Below the pieces are notes generated by a model. The model had not been told where the DNA came from and did not search any database. It saw only the letters and a program-made list of their open reading frames with translations. DNA of 25,243 nt from an uncultured Oscillospiraceae bacterium. GTDB taxonomy: Bacteria > Bacillota > Clostridia > Oscillospirales > Acutalibacteraceae. How positions within the stretch are numbered: the stretch's first letter is position 1; every line of letters starts with the position of its first letter. Both the position numbers and the translations under genes were made by a program. This document shows, piece by piece, positions 8,056 through 16,566 of this stretch. The DNA is taken from the NCBI GenBank assembly GCA_900539425.1, contig UQBX01000027.1:1-25243 (forward strand), read 5' to 3'.

Positions 8056-8544
8056 TCAGTACATTATCATTCCGTTGTTTTCAAGTTCATCAATAAGATC
8101 ACCCATAACATCAACATTATAAGGCGTGATTATGTAAGTGCTGTTTGCAACTCTCTTTATCTGCCCGTTATTGGCATAAGCCACGCCGCTGAGGAAATCA
8201 AGAAGCCTGCGTGCAATATCCCTGTTTGTAGATTCAAGATTGAGCACAACAGTTCTTTTTTCATTAAGATTATCGCCGATTGCGGCGGCCTCCTCAAACC
8301 TTTCGGGCTTTACAAGCACTACCTGCAGCTGAGCAGTAGTGTGTATATTCATAACCTTATCATTTTCAGCTCTTGTGCGGTGTATTTTTTCGGGTTTCTC
8401 CTCCCTGGGCACATTCACGCTTTTGCGCTTTTCCCTTTTTGGAGGAGCGGGCATGGAATAAGATGGCTGTTCCTCATAAAAATCATCAAATTCGTCATCA
8501 TCATTCTCGCGTATGATATCCGCAAACTTATCAAAAAGACCCAT
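8056..8544 (-). CDS. sepF: Cell division protein SepF
   Basis: A 162-residue protein. The N-terminus (MGLFDKFADII) is the amphipathic membrane-binding helix; it is followed by an acidic and proline-containing linker to about residue 75. The C-terminal DUF552 fold carries VLVKPERFEEA, VVLNLE, and RRLLDFLSGVAYANNGQIKRV with the closing strand STYIITP. SepF polymerises, anchors FtsZ filaments to the membrane, and replaces or backs up FtsA in Gram-positives. GGAGG lies 8 bases before the ATG. Neighbours are yggS (11 bases upstream) and divIVA (24 bases downstream). In Bacillus, ylmG and ylmH separate sepF from divIVA; neither is present here. Confidence 0.94.
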   Translation of the reverse strand: MGLFDKFADIIRENDDDEFDDFYEEQPSYSMPAPPKREKRKSVNVPREEKPEKIHRTRAENDKVMNIHTTAQLQVVLVKPERFEEAAAIGDNLNEKRTVVLNLESTNRDIARRLLDFLSGVAYANNGQIKRVANSTYIITPYNVDVMGDLIDELENNGMIMY

Positions 8545-8555
8545 AAAGCAACCTC

Positions 8556-9254
8556 CTAATTATATTTTCTGGCTCCGAATATTGCGGAACCTACTCTTAC
8601 TATATTTGAACCCTCGGCTATGGCGGCGGTGTAATCCGCGCTCATTCCCATAGAGAGAATATCCATATTTATATTATCTATTTTTTTATCTTTAATGTCA
8701 ATGAAATATTGCCTTACAGCGGCAAAATAACGGCGTGCCTCATCCTGATTTTCACATATAGGCGGGATAGCCATAAGCCCTTTTATTTCTATGGCGGGCA
8801 ATTCAGATATCTGATACAGCGTTTCAACAAGCTCCTGCGGCATAATTCCGCTTTTGCTTTCTTCCTGACCGATATTCACCTCGGCAAGGCATTTCGTAAC
8901 AATGCCGCGCGCGGCGGATACACGAGATATCTCCTTTGCAAGTTTAAAAGACGATACGGATTCTATCATATCCACCTCGCCCACTATCTGGCGCACTTTG
9001 TTGGTCTGCAAATGGCCTATAAGGTGTTTTTCAACACCGGCGAGCTCAAGCTCATCCCTTTTGCCGAGATATTCCTGAACTCTGTTTTCTCCTATAAGAT
9101 CTGCGCCGAGTTCAAGAGCCTTATTTATATACGGCGGCTCTACCGTTTTTGTTACGCACATCAGACGCACATCATTTTCATTTCTGCCCGCTTTGACGGC
9201 GCTTTCCATAACATTATCAAGAATACGCCTGTAATTCTCCTCAACGGACTTCAT
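8556..9254 (-). CDS. yggS: YggS/YlmE pyridoxal phosphate homeostasis protein
   Basis: A 232-residue PLP-binding protein of the YggS/YlmE/PROSC family, a TIM-barrel without known catalysis that buffers vitamin B6. Visible landmarks are MCVTKTVEP with the PLP lysine at about residue 36, IGENRVQEYL, HLIGHLQTNK, EVNIGQEESKSG, and the C-terminal SMGMSADYTAAIAEGSNIVRVGSAIFG. I start at the ATG of MKSVEENYRRI because it gives the family's usual length and has GAGGA a few bases upstream, overlapping the stop of the HlyD-like gene. A second credible start is the ATG at 9284 (or 9287), with AAAGGAG upstream, adding about 10 residues and overlapping the upstream gene. The open frame extends further, but without similarity. 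Confidence 0.9.
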   Translation of the reverse strand: MKSVEENYRRILDNVMESAVKAGRNENDVRLMCVTKTVEPPYINKALELGADLIGENRVQEYLGKRDELELAGVEKHLIGHLQTNKVRQIVGEVDMIESVSSFKLAKEISRVSAARGIVTKCLAEVNIGQEESKSGIMPQELVETLYQISELPAIEIKGLMAIPPICENQDEARRYFAAVRQYFIDIKDKKIDNINMDILSMGMSADYTAAIAEGSNIVRVGSAIFGARKYN

Positions 9255-9264
9255 TCTTTCCTCA

Positions 9265-10530
9265 TCAATTATATACTTCCCCATCATGCAGCTCCTTTCC
9301 CTGAATAATAATCTGGTCATAAAGCTTAATGCCGTTTTCCGAATCGGGGTCATAACTGAGAACAACATAATCCCCGTCGGTATAAAGCACGTCTGCACTG
9401 CGCCACTCTACAACTGAAGCCACAAGCGCATAAACGCCTCTTTCCCCATTGTTCACATGAACCGCGGCAGACGGTACTCTTATACCCGTGTAGGAATTTA
9501 CACGGATCTCTATATTTGCAAGCCGCATTGAAACGGTGTCGCTGTTGATATCGTCGCAGGAAAGAACAAGAACTGTCTTTTCCTGCCCGAGCTCCGGCTG
9601 AGCGCCGCTGACAATTTTGCAGCTGTAAACACTGTCTGTACCCGAAACGGCAACATCTATTCTGTCTCCATTTTCAAGGCCTTTCACATCATCCACGCTG
9701 ACTTCGGCGCAGAAATACCATTCAAAATCCGTGATGATCTTACCTGATCCCTGAGCGGTTTCAGCGTTTTGCGCCTGCTCCACCCATGATTCAAATGTAT
9801 CAACACTGAGATTTTCTATATTATCATAATCAAAAGCGCCCTCAAGGGAATCCGTATATTCGGAATATATACCTGATTCTTCAGCTTTTATACTGCCCGT
9901 GGGCTGATTTGAACTTATGTTGAGCGCGCTCATTTTATCCTCAATTTCCCTCATAACGGAGGAAAAATCAATATCTTTGCCTATAAGTATCTGGCGGCGG
10001 GTAAATCTGTCATTAAGTTCATAAGCGTTGTCTGTGACTTCGCTTACATTCTGCACCGCGGCGGCACGCACATATTCGTTTATATTTTCAATAATACTGC
10101 TGTCAAGCGATTCAACATCCGTTGCCTGACCTACAGACTGGCTTTCCATATCGGAATAATACCTGAGTTCATCCTCAAGATCAACATACTGTGAATAAGC
10201 GGAAGCCGCTTCCTGAGAATCAAAGGTAAGAGCGATCTCGCCGCCTTTATAGACTTTTTCACAGTCATCTACCGAAGAAACGGTAACAGCCGAGCCGCTG
10301 CTCTGCACCACCTGTTCGTCTCTGACTACAAGGGCGGTGGTATCAACCGTTTCATATACGGTTGACTGAAGCGCAGTCTGAGTTTTAAGACTTACATTAA
10401 ACGCAGAATAAAGCTGAACGCCCATATATACTGCAATAATTGCGGCCACAAAAATTATAGCGGCATTCTGCTTTTGCGTTTTGGAAAGTTTAATCTTTCT
10501 GAACATTTTTGTAAAATCAAGACCTGCCAT
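9265..10530 (-). CDS. HlyD-like membrane-fusion protein
   Basis: A 421-residue protein with a short cytoplasmic start (MAGLDFTKMFRKIKL), one transmembrane helix at about residues 22-45, and a large extracytoplasmic part. This begins with a half lipoyl/barrel-sandwich segment (VVRDEQVVQSS to GGEIALTF), continues with a helical, coiled region (about 110-220), and ends with beta-rich domains including GIRVPSAAVHVNNGERGVYAL, the hallmark of HlyD/RND adaptor proteins. Such proteins usually link an inner-membrane exporter to the outside; no transporter gene is nearby. The ATG overlaps the end of miaA by 14 bases, with AGGGA about 8 bases upstream. Its position between miaA and yggS-sepF hints at a role in envelope or division, but that is inference. 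Confidence 0.75.
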   Translation of the reverse strand: MAGLDFTKMFRKIKLSKTQKQNAAIIFVAAIIAVYMGVQLYSAFNVSLKTQTALQSTVYETVDTTALVVRDEQVVQSSGSAVTVSSVDDCEKVYKGGEIALTFDSQEAASAYSQYVDLEDELRYYSDMESQSVGQATDVESLDSSIIENINEYVRAAAVQNVSEVTDNAYELNDRFTRRQILIGKDIDFSSVMREIEDKMSALNISSNQPTGSIKAEESGIYSEYTDSLEGAFDYDNIENLSVDTFESWVEQAQNAETAQGSGKIITDFEWYFCAEVSVDDVKGLENGDRIDVAVSGTDSVYSCKIVSGAQPELGQEKTVLVLSCDDINSDTVSMRLANIEIRVNSYTGIRVPSAAVHVNNGERGVYALVASVVEWRSADVLYTDGDYVVLSYDPDSENGIKLYDQIIIQGKELHDGEVYN

Positions 10531-11443
10531 TTAAAAATTCCCTGCTTATCCTGACGGCGGTATCAGCAATATTTTCACTGCCGTCATCAACGCAGAGCCT
10601 TACTGCATTCTGACGGCGTTTGAACCATGTGATCTGCCGTTTTGCGTATCTTCTTGTTTCCCGCTTGATATTCTCCGCTGCTTCTTCAAGGCTTAGCACG
10701 CCTTCAAAATACGGTTTGAGTTCCTTATGCCCTATTGCCTGAGCCGCCGTTTTTCCGCCTTCATCAAGACAGCAGCGCGCTTCATTCTCAAGCCCGTTTT
10801 GAAGCATTATGTCAACACGGCGGTTTATCCTGCCGTAAAGGTCTTCTCTGTTTTTATAATCTATCACAAAGTAAAGCGCGTCATAAGGAGATTCTTGGCT
10901 GACGGCTTCCTTATCCGCCTCACTTTTTGTTTTGCCCGTAAGATAATATATCTCAAGCGCGCGGGCAACGCGTTTCTTATTGTTTTTATGTATCTTTTGG
11001 GCGGCCTCAGGATCTGCTTTTTCAAGTTCGGCGTGAAGTTCATCCTCACTTTGCGCCATAAGCCTTTCACGCAAATCCGGGTCGTTTTTTGTTTCTATGA
11101 AGTTCACATTATCAATAAGGCTGTCTATAAAAAGCCCCGTTCCGCCCGCTATAACAGGAACTTTGCCTCGCGATACGATATCGCTGATAATACCGCGGGC
11201 AATATTGCAGAAATCGGCGGCAGAAAAAGGAACGTCCCTTTCAAGAAACTGCACCATATGGTGCTCAATACCCGCCATTTCCTGCTCAGTAGGCGCCGCA
11301 GATGCTATTTCCATTCCCTTATATACCTGCATAGAATCGGCAGAAATAACTTCTCCTCCCACAGCCTTTGCAATTTCCACAGCAAGAGTTGTTTTACCGC
11401 TTGCAGTAGGGCCTGCCACTACTATTACTTTTGTTTTATCCAT
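10517..11443 (-). CDS. miaA: tRNA dimethylallyltransferase
   Basis: A 308-residue P-loop enzyme that transfers a dimethylallyl group to N6 of A37 in tRNAs reading UNN codons, making i6A. The P-loop is GPTASGKT at residues 11-18, followed by ISADSMQVYKGM and AGGTGLFIDSL. The C-terminal part has TRRYAKRQITWFKRR, the usual tRNA-contact motif. The ATG overlaps the mutL stop in TGATG, which couples translation; AGGG lies 7 bases upstream. A GTG one codon earlier is possible. MiaB, which converts i6A to ms2i6A, is encoded at the head of the same gene train, so substrate maker and user are probably co-expressed. Confidence 0.96.
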   Translation of the reverse strand: MDKTKVIVVAGPTASGKTTLAVEIAKAVGGEVISADSMQVYKGMEIASAAPTEQEMAGIEHHMVQFLERDVPFSAADFCNIARGIISDIVSRGKVPVIAGGTGLFIDSLIDNVNFIETKNDPDLRERLMAQSEDELHAELEKADPEAAQKIHKNNKKRVARALEIYYLTGKTKSEADKEAVSQESPYDALYFVIDYKNREDLYGRINRRVDIMLQNGLENEARCCLDEGGKTAAQAIGHKELKPYFEGVLSLEEAAENIKRETRRYAKRQITWFKRRQNAVRLCVDDGSENIADTAVRISREFLNGRS

Positions 11444-13416
11444 CACTGCACCCTGCCGAACTGTTTTTCAAGCTCATAACGTGATATTTTCACCATAACG
11501 GGTCTGCCGTGGGGGCAGTATCTTATTTCGGGCATTGAGAGAAGTTTCTCAACAAACAGTTCTCTTTCCTGCGGTGTTGTTTTATCCCCGCCCTTGACTG
11601 CCGCGCGGCAAGACGAAGAATGGAATATCCAGTCCATTTTCTCCGGCTCGATATCAGTTTTATGCTCAAGCAGCTTCTGGGCTATCTCAAGTATTAAATC
11701 CTTTACATCACAGCCCTCAAGGAGAGCAGGTATCTCACGCACTATAACGGTGTTTGAGCCGAAATCCTCAGCCGCAAATCCGCATTTTGAAAGCAGATGA
11801 ATATTTGAAATAACCGCCTCGTATTCCTCCGGAGTCATTGAAACTGCGGCGGGCACAAGCAACGCCTGTGAAGCGATGCCCGTCTGTGCCGCTTCTTTTT
11901 TAAGTCTTTCAAAATTCATGCGCTCGTGAGCGGCATGCTTGTCTATATAATAGAGATCGTTTTTAATCTCAACGATGATATATGTATTAAACGCCTCTCC
12001 CACAACTTTAAATGCGGGAACATCGTCTTTCTCATCCACCACTGCAGCGGCTGGTGCCGATGCTTCCTGAGCTGAAGGCTGGGCGAAGACGGTGTTTTCA
12101 GGCTTTTCGGCAGTGTCTTTTTTATCTGAAAAATCTATTGTAACGGTTGTAGAATATTCATTTTCCTCAACGGTTTCATTCTCAGAAAAAATTCTGCCGC
12201 TTTTTATTTTATAATCTTTAGGATCGCCGTAGCTGTCCTTTCTTTTATGCTCGGTATATCCTGACGGAGCCGCCACGCGCCACGGATTATTTGCCGTAGC
12301 ATTTGAAAACTTGAGCTGCGACGGCTGCTCGGGTTTAACTCCGAAATCTATTTTTGACGTTTGAGTTTCAAGATTTCTGTAATTTCTGCCGTTGGCGTCA
12401 GAATAAAAACTGCCTTCTTTTACAGAATTTTTAGTTTCCACAGCAGTTTTGACGCCGTAATAAACAAGGTCAAAAACAGGCTTTTCATTTACGAAACGCA
12501 CCTCTGTTTTTGACGGGTGAACATTTACGTCCACAAGTTTAGGATCTATCTCAATATTAAGTACGCAGGCGGGATACCTGCCAACCATAATGAGATTTTT
12601 ATATGCCTGCTCAAGCGCCGCCATTGCGGTAGCGCTTTTCACCAGCCTGCCGTTAATAAAGAAAAACTGCATTGACCTGCTTTTTCTTGACTGGTGCGGG
12701 CGGCTTACGTAACCCGTGAGGCGCATTGAATTATATGAATAATCGGTTTCTATAAGAGTATCCGAAAGTTCTGCTCCGAATACCGAATAAACGGTGCCTT
12801 TAAGATCAGAATTGCCGGAGGTGATAAGCACCTGCTTGCCGTCTCTTATAAACCTGAAAGAAATTTCGGGGTGTGAAAGGGCAATTCTATCCACAACGCC
12901 CTGAACGGCATTTCCCTCCGTAACATCTTTTTTAAGGAATTTCATTCTTGCGGGAACATTGAAGAAAATATCCCTTACAACCACAGTTGTGCCGTTTGGG
13001 CATCCCGCATCGGAAAGGCTTATCTTTTCGCCCCCGTTTATCTCATACCGTGTTCCGGAGCTTTCATTTTCCGTTTTTGTAAGCAGCTCCACTTTCGCAA
13101 CCGCAGCTATTGAAGCCATTGCCTCTCCCCTGAAGCCGAGAGTGCCTATGGCATTTAAGTCCTCGCCTGTGGATATTTTCGACGTTGCGTGGGAAATGAA
13201 TACTTTTTCAACATCTTCCCTTGCTATTCCGCAGCCGTCATCGGTTATGCGGATATAGGTGGTGCCGCCGTTCTTTATCTCAACTATGATATGCCTGGCT
13301 CCGGCGTCTATTGAATTTTCAAGCATTTCTTTAACAACGCTCATCGGCCTTTCAACCACTTCGCCTGCGGCAATAAGGCTGTAAACCTCTTTGGGAAGAA
13401 TATTTATGTGTGCCAT
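11443..13416 (-). CDS. mutL: DNA mismatch repair protein MutL (endonuclease type)
   Basis: A 657-residue GHKL ATPase. N-terminal motifs are IAAGEVVERP, EMLENSIDAGA, DDGCGI and LGFRGEAMASIAAV; these bind ATP and drive dimer closure. A long, poorly conserved linker spans about residues 330-450. The C-terminal endonuclease domain shows DKHAAHE (a variant of the usual DQHA...E metal motif, near residue 495), SCRAAVK and CPHGRP. This is the nicking MutL used by bacteria without MutH and Dam methylation. I choose the ATG of MAHINILPKE, with AGAGG 8 bases upstream, rather than an upstream GTG. It lies 16 bases after mutS and overlaps miaA. Confidence 0.96.
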   Translation of the reverse strand: MAHINILPKEVYSLIAAGEVVERPMSVVKEMLENSIDAGARHIIVEIKNGGTTYIRITDDGCGIAREDVEKVFISHATSKISTGEDLNAIGTLGFRGEAMASIAAVAKVELLTKTENESSGTRYEINGGEKISLSDAGCPNGTTVVVRDIFFNVPARMKFLKKDVTEGNAVQGVVDRIALSHPEISFRFIRDGKQVLITSGNSDLKGTVYSVFGAELSDTLIETDYSYNSMRLTGYVSRPHQSRKSRSMQFFFINGRLVKSATAMAALEQAYKNLIMVGRYPACVLNIEIDPKLVDVNVHPSKTEVRFVNEKPVFDLVYYGVKTAVETKNSVKEGSFYSDANGRNYRNLETQTSKIDFGVKPEQPSQLKFSNATANNPWRVAAPSGYTEHKRKDSYGDPKDYKIKSGRIFSENETVEENEYSTTVTIDFSDKKDTAEKPENTVFAQPSAQEASAPAAAVVDEKDDVPAFKVVGEAFNTYIIVEIKNDLYYIDKHAAHERMNFERLKKEAAQTGIASQALLVPAAVSMTPEEYEAVISNIHLLSKCGFAAEDFGSNTVIVREIPALLEGCDVKDLILEIAQKLLEHKTDIEPEKMDWIFHSSSCRAAVKGGDKTTPQERELFVEKLLSMPEIRYCPHGRPVMVKISRYELEKQFGRVQ

Positions 13417-13432
13417 GCATATCACCTCTTTT

Positions 13433-16072
13433 TTAACTTAATTCTTCTGCCTTTTTCTTTAAATCATAAAGCGTTTGCATTGCTTCTATCGGAGTTAAAG
13501 TATTAACATCTGTTGCTCTGAGTATTTCAAGTATCTCATTTCTGCCGTTTGCGGAAAAGTTATACTGAATATCTTCCTCTTCCTCAACAACAGCCTCCTC
13601 CGCCTTGAATTCTATACTTACCTTGTTCTTTTCAAGTTCTTTTAAAATCGCTTTTGCCCTGCGCACAACGCTTTCCGGCACACCGGCAAGCTTTGCAACT
13701 TCAATACCGAAGCTTTCGTCAGCGCCCCCGCGGACTATCCTGCGCAGGAAAGTAATATCATCTCCGCGTTTTTTAACAGCTATGGAATAATTCTTAACGC
13801 CGTCAAGCATACCCTCCATTGCCGTCAGCTCGTGATAATGCGTAGCAAAAAGCGCTTTTGCGCCGAGCGTTTTCTTTTTGCACACAAATTCGAGCACGGC
13901 ACGGGCAATGCTCATGCCGTCAAAAGTTGAAGTGCCCCTGCCTATTTCATCAAGTATTATAAGACTTCTCGGGGTGGCGTTTTTGAGAATAGAGGAAACC
14001 TCGCTCATCTCCACCATAAAGGTTGAACGGCCTGTTGCAAGGTCATCCGACGCGCCCACTCTTGTGAAAATAGCGTCCGTAATACCTATGCTGGCACTGC
14101 GGGCGGGCACGAACGAGCCTATCTGAGCCATAAGCACTATAAGAGCTATCTGGCGCATATATGTTGATTTACCTGCCATATTGGGGCCTGTGATTATCAT
14201 ACAGCGGTTATCGTCCGTATCGAGCATAGTATCGTTCGGGACGAACAACGCGCCTTCCATAAGTGCCTCAACAACAGGGTGTCTGCCGTCCTTTATCTCT
14301 ATGGCGCCGCTTGTGTTAATCTGCGGGCACACATAGTTGTTGTTGACGGCGACTTCGGCAAGTGAAGCAAGCGTATCAAGGGAAGCCAGCGCTTTAGCCG
14401 TTTTCTGTATTCTCTGCGCTTCATTTGAAACGCTTTCACGCACGGAGCAGAACACGTCATATTCAAGCGCCACGGCTCTGTCCTTTGCGCCGAGCACCTT
14501 GCCCTCAAGGTCTTTTAGTTCCTGGGTTATATATCTCTCACAGTTTGTGAGCGTCTGTTTTCTTATGTAGTCTTCAGGCACAAGGTCTTTGTATGAATTT
14601 GTAACCTCGATATAATATCCGAAAACTCTGTTGTAGCCTACTTTAAGCTTGGGAATACCTGTTTTCTCACGCTCTCTTGCTTCTATTGAGGCAATGATGC
14701 CCGCTCCGTCCTCCATAATGCTTTTGAGCTCATCGAGTTCGGGGCTGAAGCCTTTTCGTATCATTCCGCCCTCACGCAGAGAAAACGGCGGTTCATCCAC
14801 GATAGCGCGCTGAATGAGGTCGCGCACATCAGAAAGTGTATCAATCTGACGGTAAATCTCTTTCAGATAAGCGCTGTTTGCGTTTTCAAGCAGACCTTTT
14901 ATCTCAGGCAGTTTTTCGCAGGTTGCCTGAAGGGACCTGAGTTCCTTTGCGTTTGCAGTTGAATATGCAACTCGCGCCATAAGCCTTTCAACATCGCTTA
15001 CGCCTGTGAGCGCGGCTCTTATCTTATCCCTTGTTTCGGGATTATCCGCAAGCTCACCAACGGCATTTTGGCGCCTTGTTATTCCCGCGGCGGACATAAG
15101 CGGCATTTCAAGCCAGCTGCGTATCATACGCTTGCCCATGGCGGTCTTTGTTTTATCAAGTACCCACAACAGCGAGTGTTTTTTATCGCCCGTCATCATT
15201 GAACTTGTGAGTTCAAGATTTCGGCGGGCATTCATATCGAGTTTCATATACTCGGTATCGTCAAAGTAATCTATATCCGCCGGCGCTTCAATCTCGTCTT
15301 TCTTCTGCACCTCTTTGAGATAATCTATTACTGCTCCGAGAGCGCAGACAACGCTTTTACTGCTGCCGAGGGAGAGCGAATCTATTTCTTTTTTACCGAG
15401 GGTTTCGAGGATAAGATCCGTTGCTCCTTCAAAGCTGAATTTGCTGTCATCAAGCAGCTGAACTTTTGTGCCGAGACGGTCTTTTATAAATTTTGCAACA
15501 GAGCTGAAATCAAGAGCGCCCGAATTTACAAGCACCTCTTTAGGCTGATACGTTGCAAGCCTGTCCATAATCTGCTCTTCGGGATTGCTGCCCTTTACGG
15601 CAGTAAGATGAAATTCGGCTGTTGAAACATCGGCAAAGCAGATACCTGTTTCGCTGTCCGTTTTACAGATACAGCACAGATAATTGTTTACGCCGTCCTC
15701 CAGCATATTCCCCTCAATAACGGTGCCGGGAGTTATTATTCTGACAACATCACGCTTTACAAGCCCCTTTACAAGTTTGGGGTCTTCAAGCTGTTCGCAT
15801 ATTGCAACTTTATATCCCCTGTTTACAAGCTTTGCGATATAGTTGTCCGCCGAGTGAAACGGCACGCCGCACATAGGCGCCCGCTCCTCCTGGCCGCAGT
15901 CCCTGCCCGTAAGGACAAGATCCAGCTCTTCGGAGGCGATTTTGGCGTCATCAAAAAACATTTCGTAGAAATCGCCCAAGCGAAAGAACAAAAGCATATC
16001 AGGGTATTTGCTTTTAATATCAAAATACTGCTCCATCATGGGCGAAAGCCCGTTTTGCTTTTTACCCGCCAT
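13433..16072 (-). CDS. mutS: DNA mismatch recognition protein MutS
   Basis: An 879-residue MutS1 protein. The mismatch-reading FYE triplet is at about residues 35-37 in RLGDFYEMFF; the connector, lever and clamp domains follow. The ATPase has Walker A GPNMAGKST (about residue 629), Walker B LIILDEIGRGTS, and ATHYHEL. A short acidic segment (VVEEEEDI) precedes the C-terminal tetramer/clamp-interaction region. There is no Smr nuclease domain, so it is not MutS2. The ATG of MAGKKQ is chosen because AGGAGG stands 6 bases upstream; the ATG two codons earlier touches that site. It follows the YlbF-family gene and precedes mutL, as in the Bacillus ymcA-mutS-mutL region. Confidence 0.97.
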   Translation of the reverse strand: MAGKKQNGLSPMMEQYFDIKSKYPDMLLFFRLGDFYEMFFDDAKIASEELDLVLTGRDCGQEERAPMCGVPFHSADNYIAKLVNRGYKVAICEQLEDPKLVKGLVKRDVVRIITPGTVIEGNMLEDGVNNYLCCICKTDSETGICFADVSTAEFHLTAVKGSNPEEQIMDRLATYQPKEVLVNSGALDFSSVAKFIKDRLGTKVQLLDDSKFSFEGATDLILETLGKKEIDSLSLGSSKSVVCALGAVIDYLKEVQKKDEIEAPADIDYFDDTEYMKLDMNARRNLELTSSMMTGDKKHSLLWVLDKTKTAMGKRMIRSWLEMPLMSAAGITRRQNAVGELADNPETRDKIRAALTGVSDVERLMARVAYSTANAKELRSLQATCEKLPEIKGLLENANSAYLKEIYRQIDTLSDVRDLIQRAIVDEPPFSLREGGMIRKGFSPELDELKSIMEDGAGIIASIEAREREKTGIPKLKVGYNRVFGYYIEVTNSYKDLVPEDYIRKQTLTNCERYITQELKDLEGKVLGAKDRAVALEYDVFCSVRESVSNEAQRIQKTAKALASLDTLASLAEVAVNNNYVCPQINTSGAIEIKDGRHPVVEALMEGALFVPNDTMLDTDDNRCMIITGPNMAGKSTYMRQIALIVLMAQIGSFVPARSASIGITDAIFTRVGASDDLATGRSTFMVEMSEVSSILKNATPRSLIILDEIGRGTSTFDGMSIARAVLEFVCKKKTLGAKALFATHYHELTAMEGMLDGVKNYSIAVKKRGDDITFLRRIVRGGADESFGIEVAKLAGVPESVVRRAKAILKELEKNKVSIEFKAEEAVVEEEEDIQYNFSANGRNEILEILRATDVNTLTPIEAMQTLYDLKKKAEELS

Positions 16073-16115
16073 ATTCATCCTCCTTCAAAATTTTATTAGA
16101 TGCGGAATTTACAAA

Positions 16116-16532
16116 TCAGCAACCGCAGCCGCCACCGCAGGTTGAGCAGTTGTGAGTGCAGGACTCATCGGGGATTTCACATGTTTCAGGATCTTCGCCG
16201 TCAAAGAAGAGGCCTATCATCTTGCTGATATACTGAGCCATTTCTTCCATCTGAGAAGCGGCGGCTGAATAAACCTCCATATTCTCGTTCTGCATAATCT
16301 CTTCATAAAGTTTCTGATAATCATTCTGAAGCTGCTCAATCTTTTCCTTATCAGCGTCATCACCCTTGCCGGTTTCCTGCTGATACTGAAGTGAGTAGAG
16401 CTGAAGCTGTTTCATCTTTTCCTGAAGATCCTGGTCTGCATCATTTTTTGCAGCAGCGTCCTGAAGCGCTTTGAAGCGCGCGTCTTTCTGAATTTCCTTT
16501 CCGAGTTCGCGAAGTGCGTTTTCAAGTGCCAT
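16116..16532 (-). CDS. YlbF/YmcA (RicA/RicF) family protein with cysteine tail
   Basis: A 138-residue, almost wholly helical protein of the Com_YlbF family. Start MALENALRELGKEI is chosen because AAAGGA lies 9 bases upstream; an in-frame TTG further up is rejected. Helices cover residues about 3-100 (DARFKALQDAAAK, EKMKQLQLYSLQYQQE). The C-terminus is a cluster of six cysteines at about residues 118, 125, 129, 132, 136 and 138 (ending CTHNCSTCGGGCGC). In Bacillus, YmcA, YlbF and YaaT form the Y-complex, which carries 4Fe-4S clusters and helps RNase Y mature mRNAs; ymcA there also lies next to miaB (ymcB) and mutS. Which of the two paralogues this represents cannot be told. Iron-sulphur binding here is inferred. 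Confidence 0.82.
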   Translation of the reverse strand: MALENALRELGKEIQKDARFKALQDAAAKNDADQDLQEKMKQLQLYSLQYQQETGKGDDADKEKIEQLQNDYQKLYEEIMQNENMEVYSAAASQMEEMAQYISKMIGLFFDGEDPETCEIPDESCTHNCSTCGGGCGC

Positions 16533-16566
16533 AATATTTATTCCTTTCAAAATTAAATTTATTATA

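Noticed and set aside
8709..9308. A 199-codon plus-strand frame opposite yggS
   Set aside because: Antisense shadow of a conserved gene; no promoter or ribosome site and no recognisable motif.
8556..9398. Long 280-codon version of yggS
   Set aside because: The extra N-terminal codons overlap the HlyD-like gene and show no family similarity; two later starts have good ribosome sites.
10727..11479. A 250-codon plus-strand frame opposite miaA
   Set aside because: It is a mirror frame of a clearly conserved gene, has no ribosome site, and its product is a biased mix of F, R and H without domains.
13433..16072. MutS2-type anti-recombination protein
   Set aside because: It has the FYE mismatch-reading motif and no Smr nuclease domain, and lies next to mutL.
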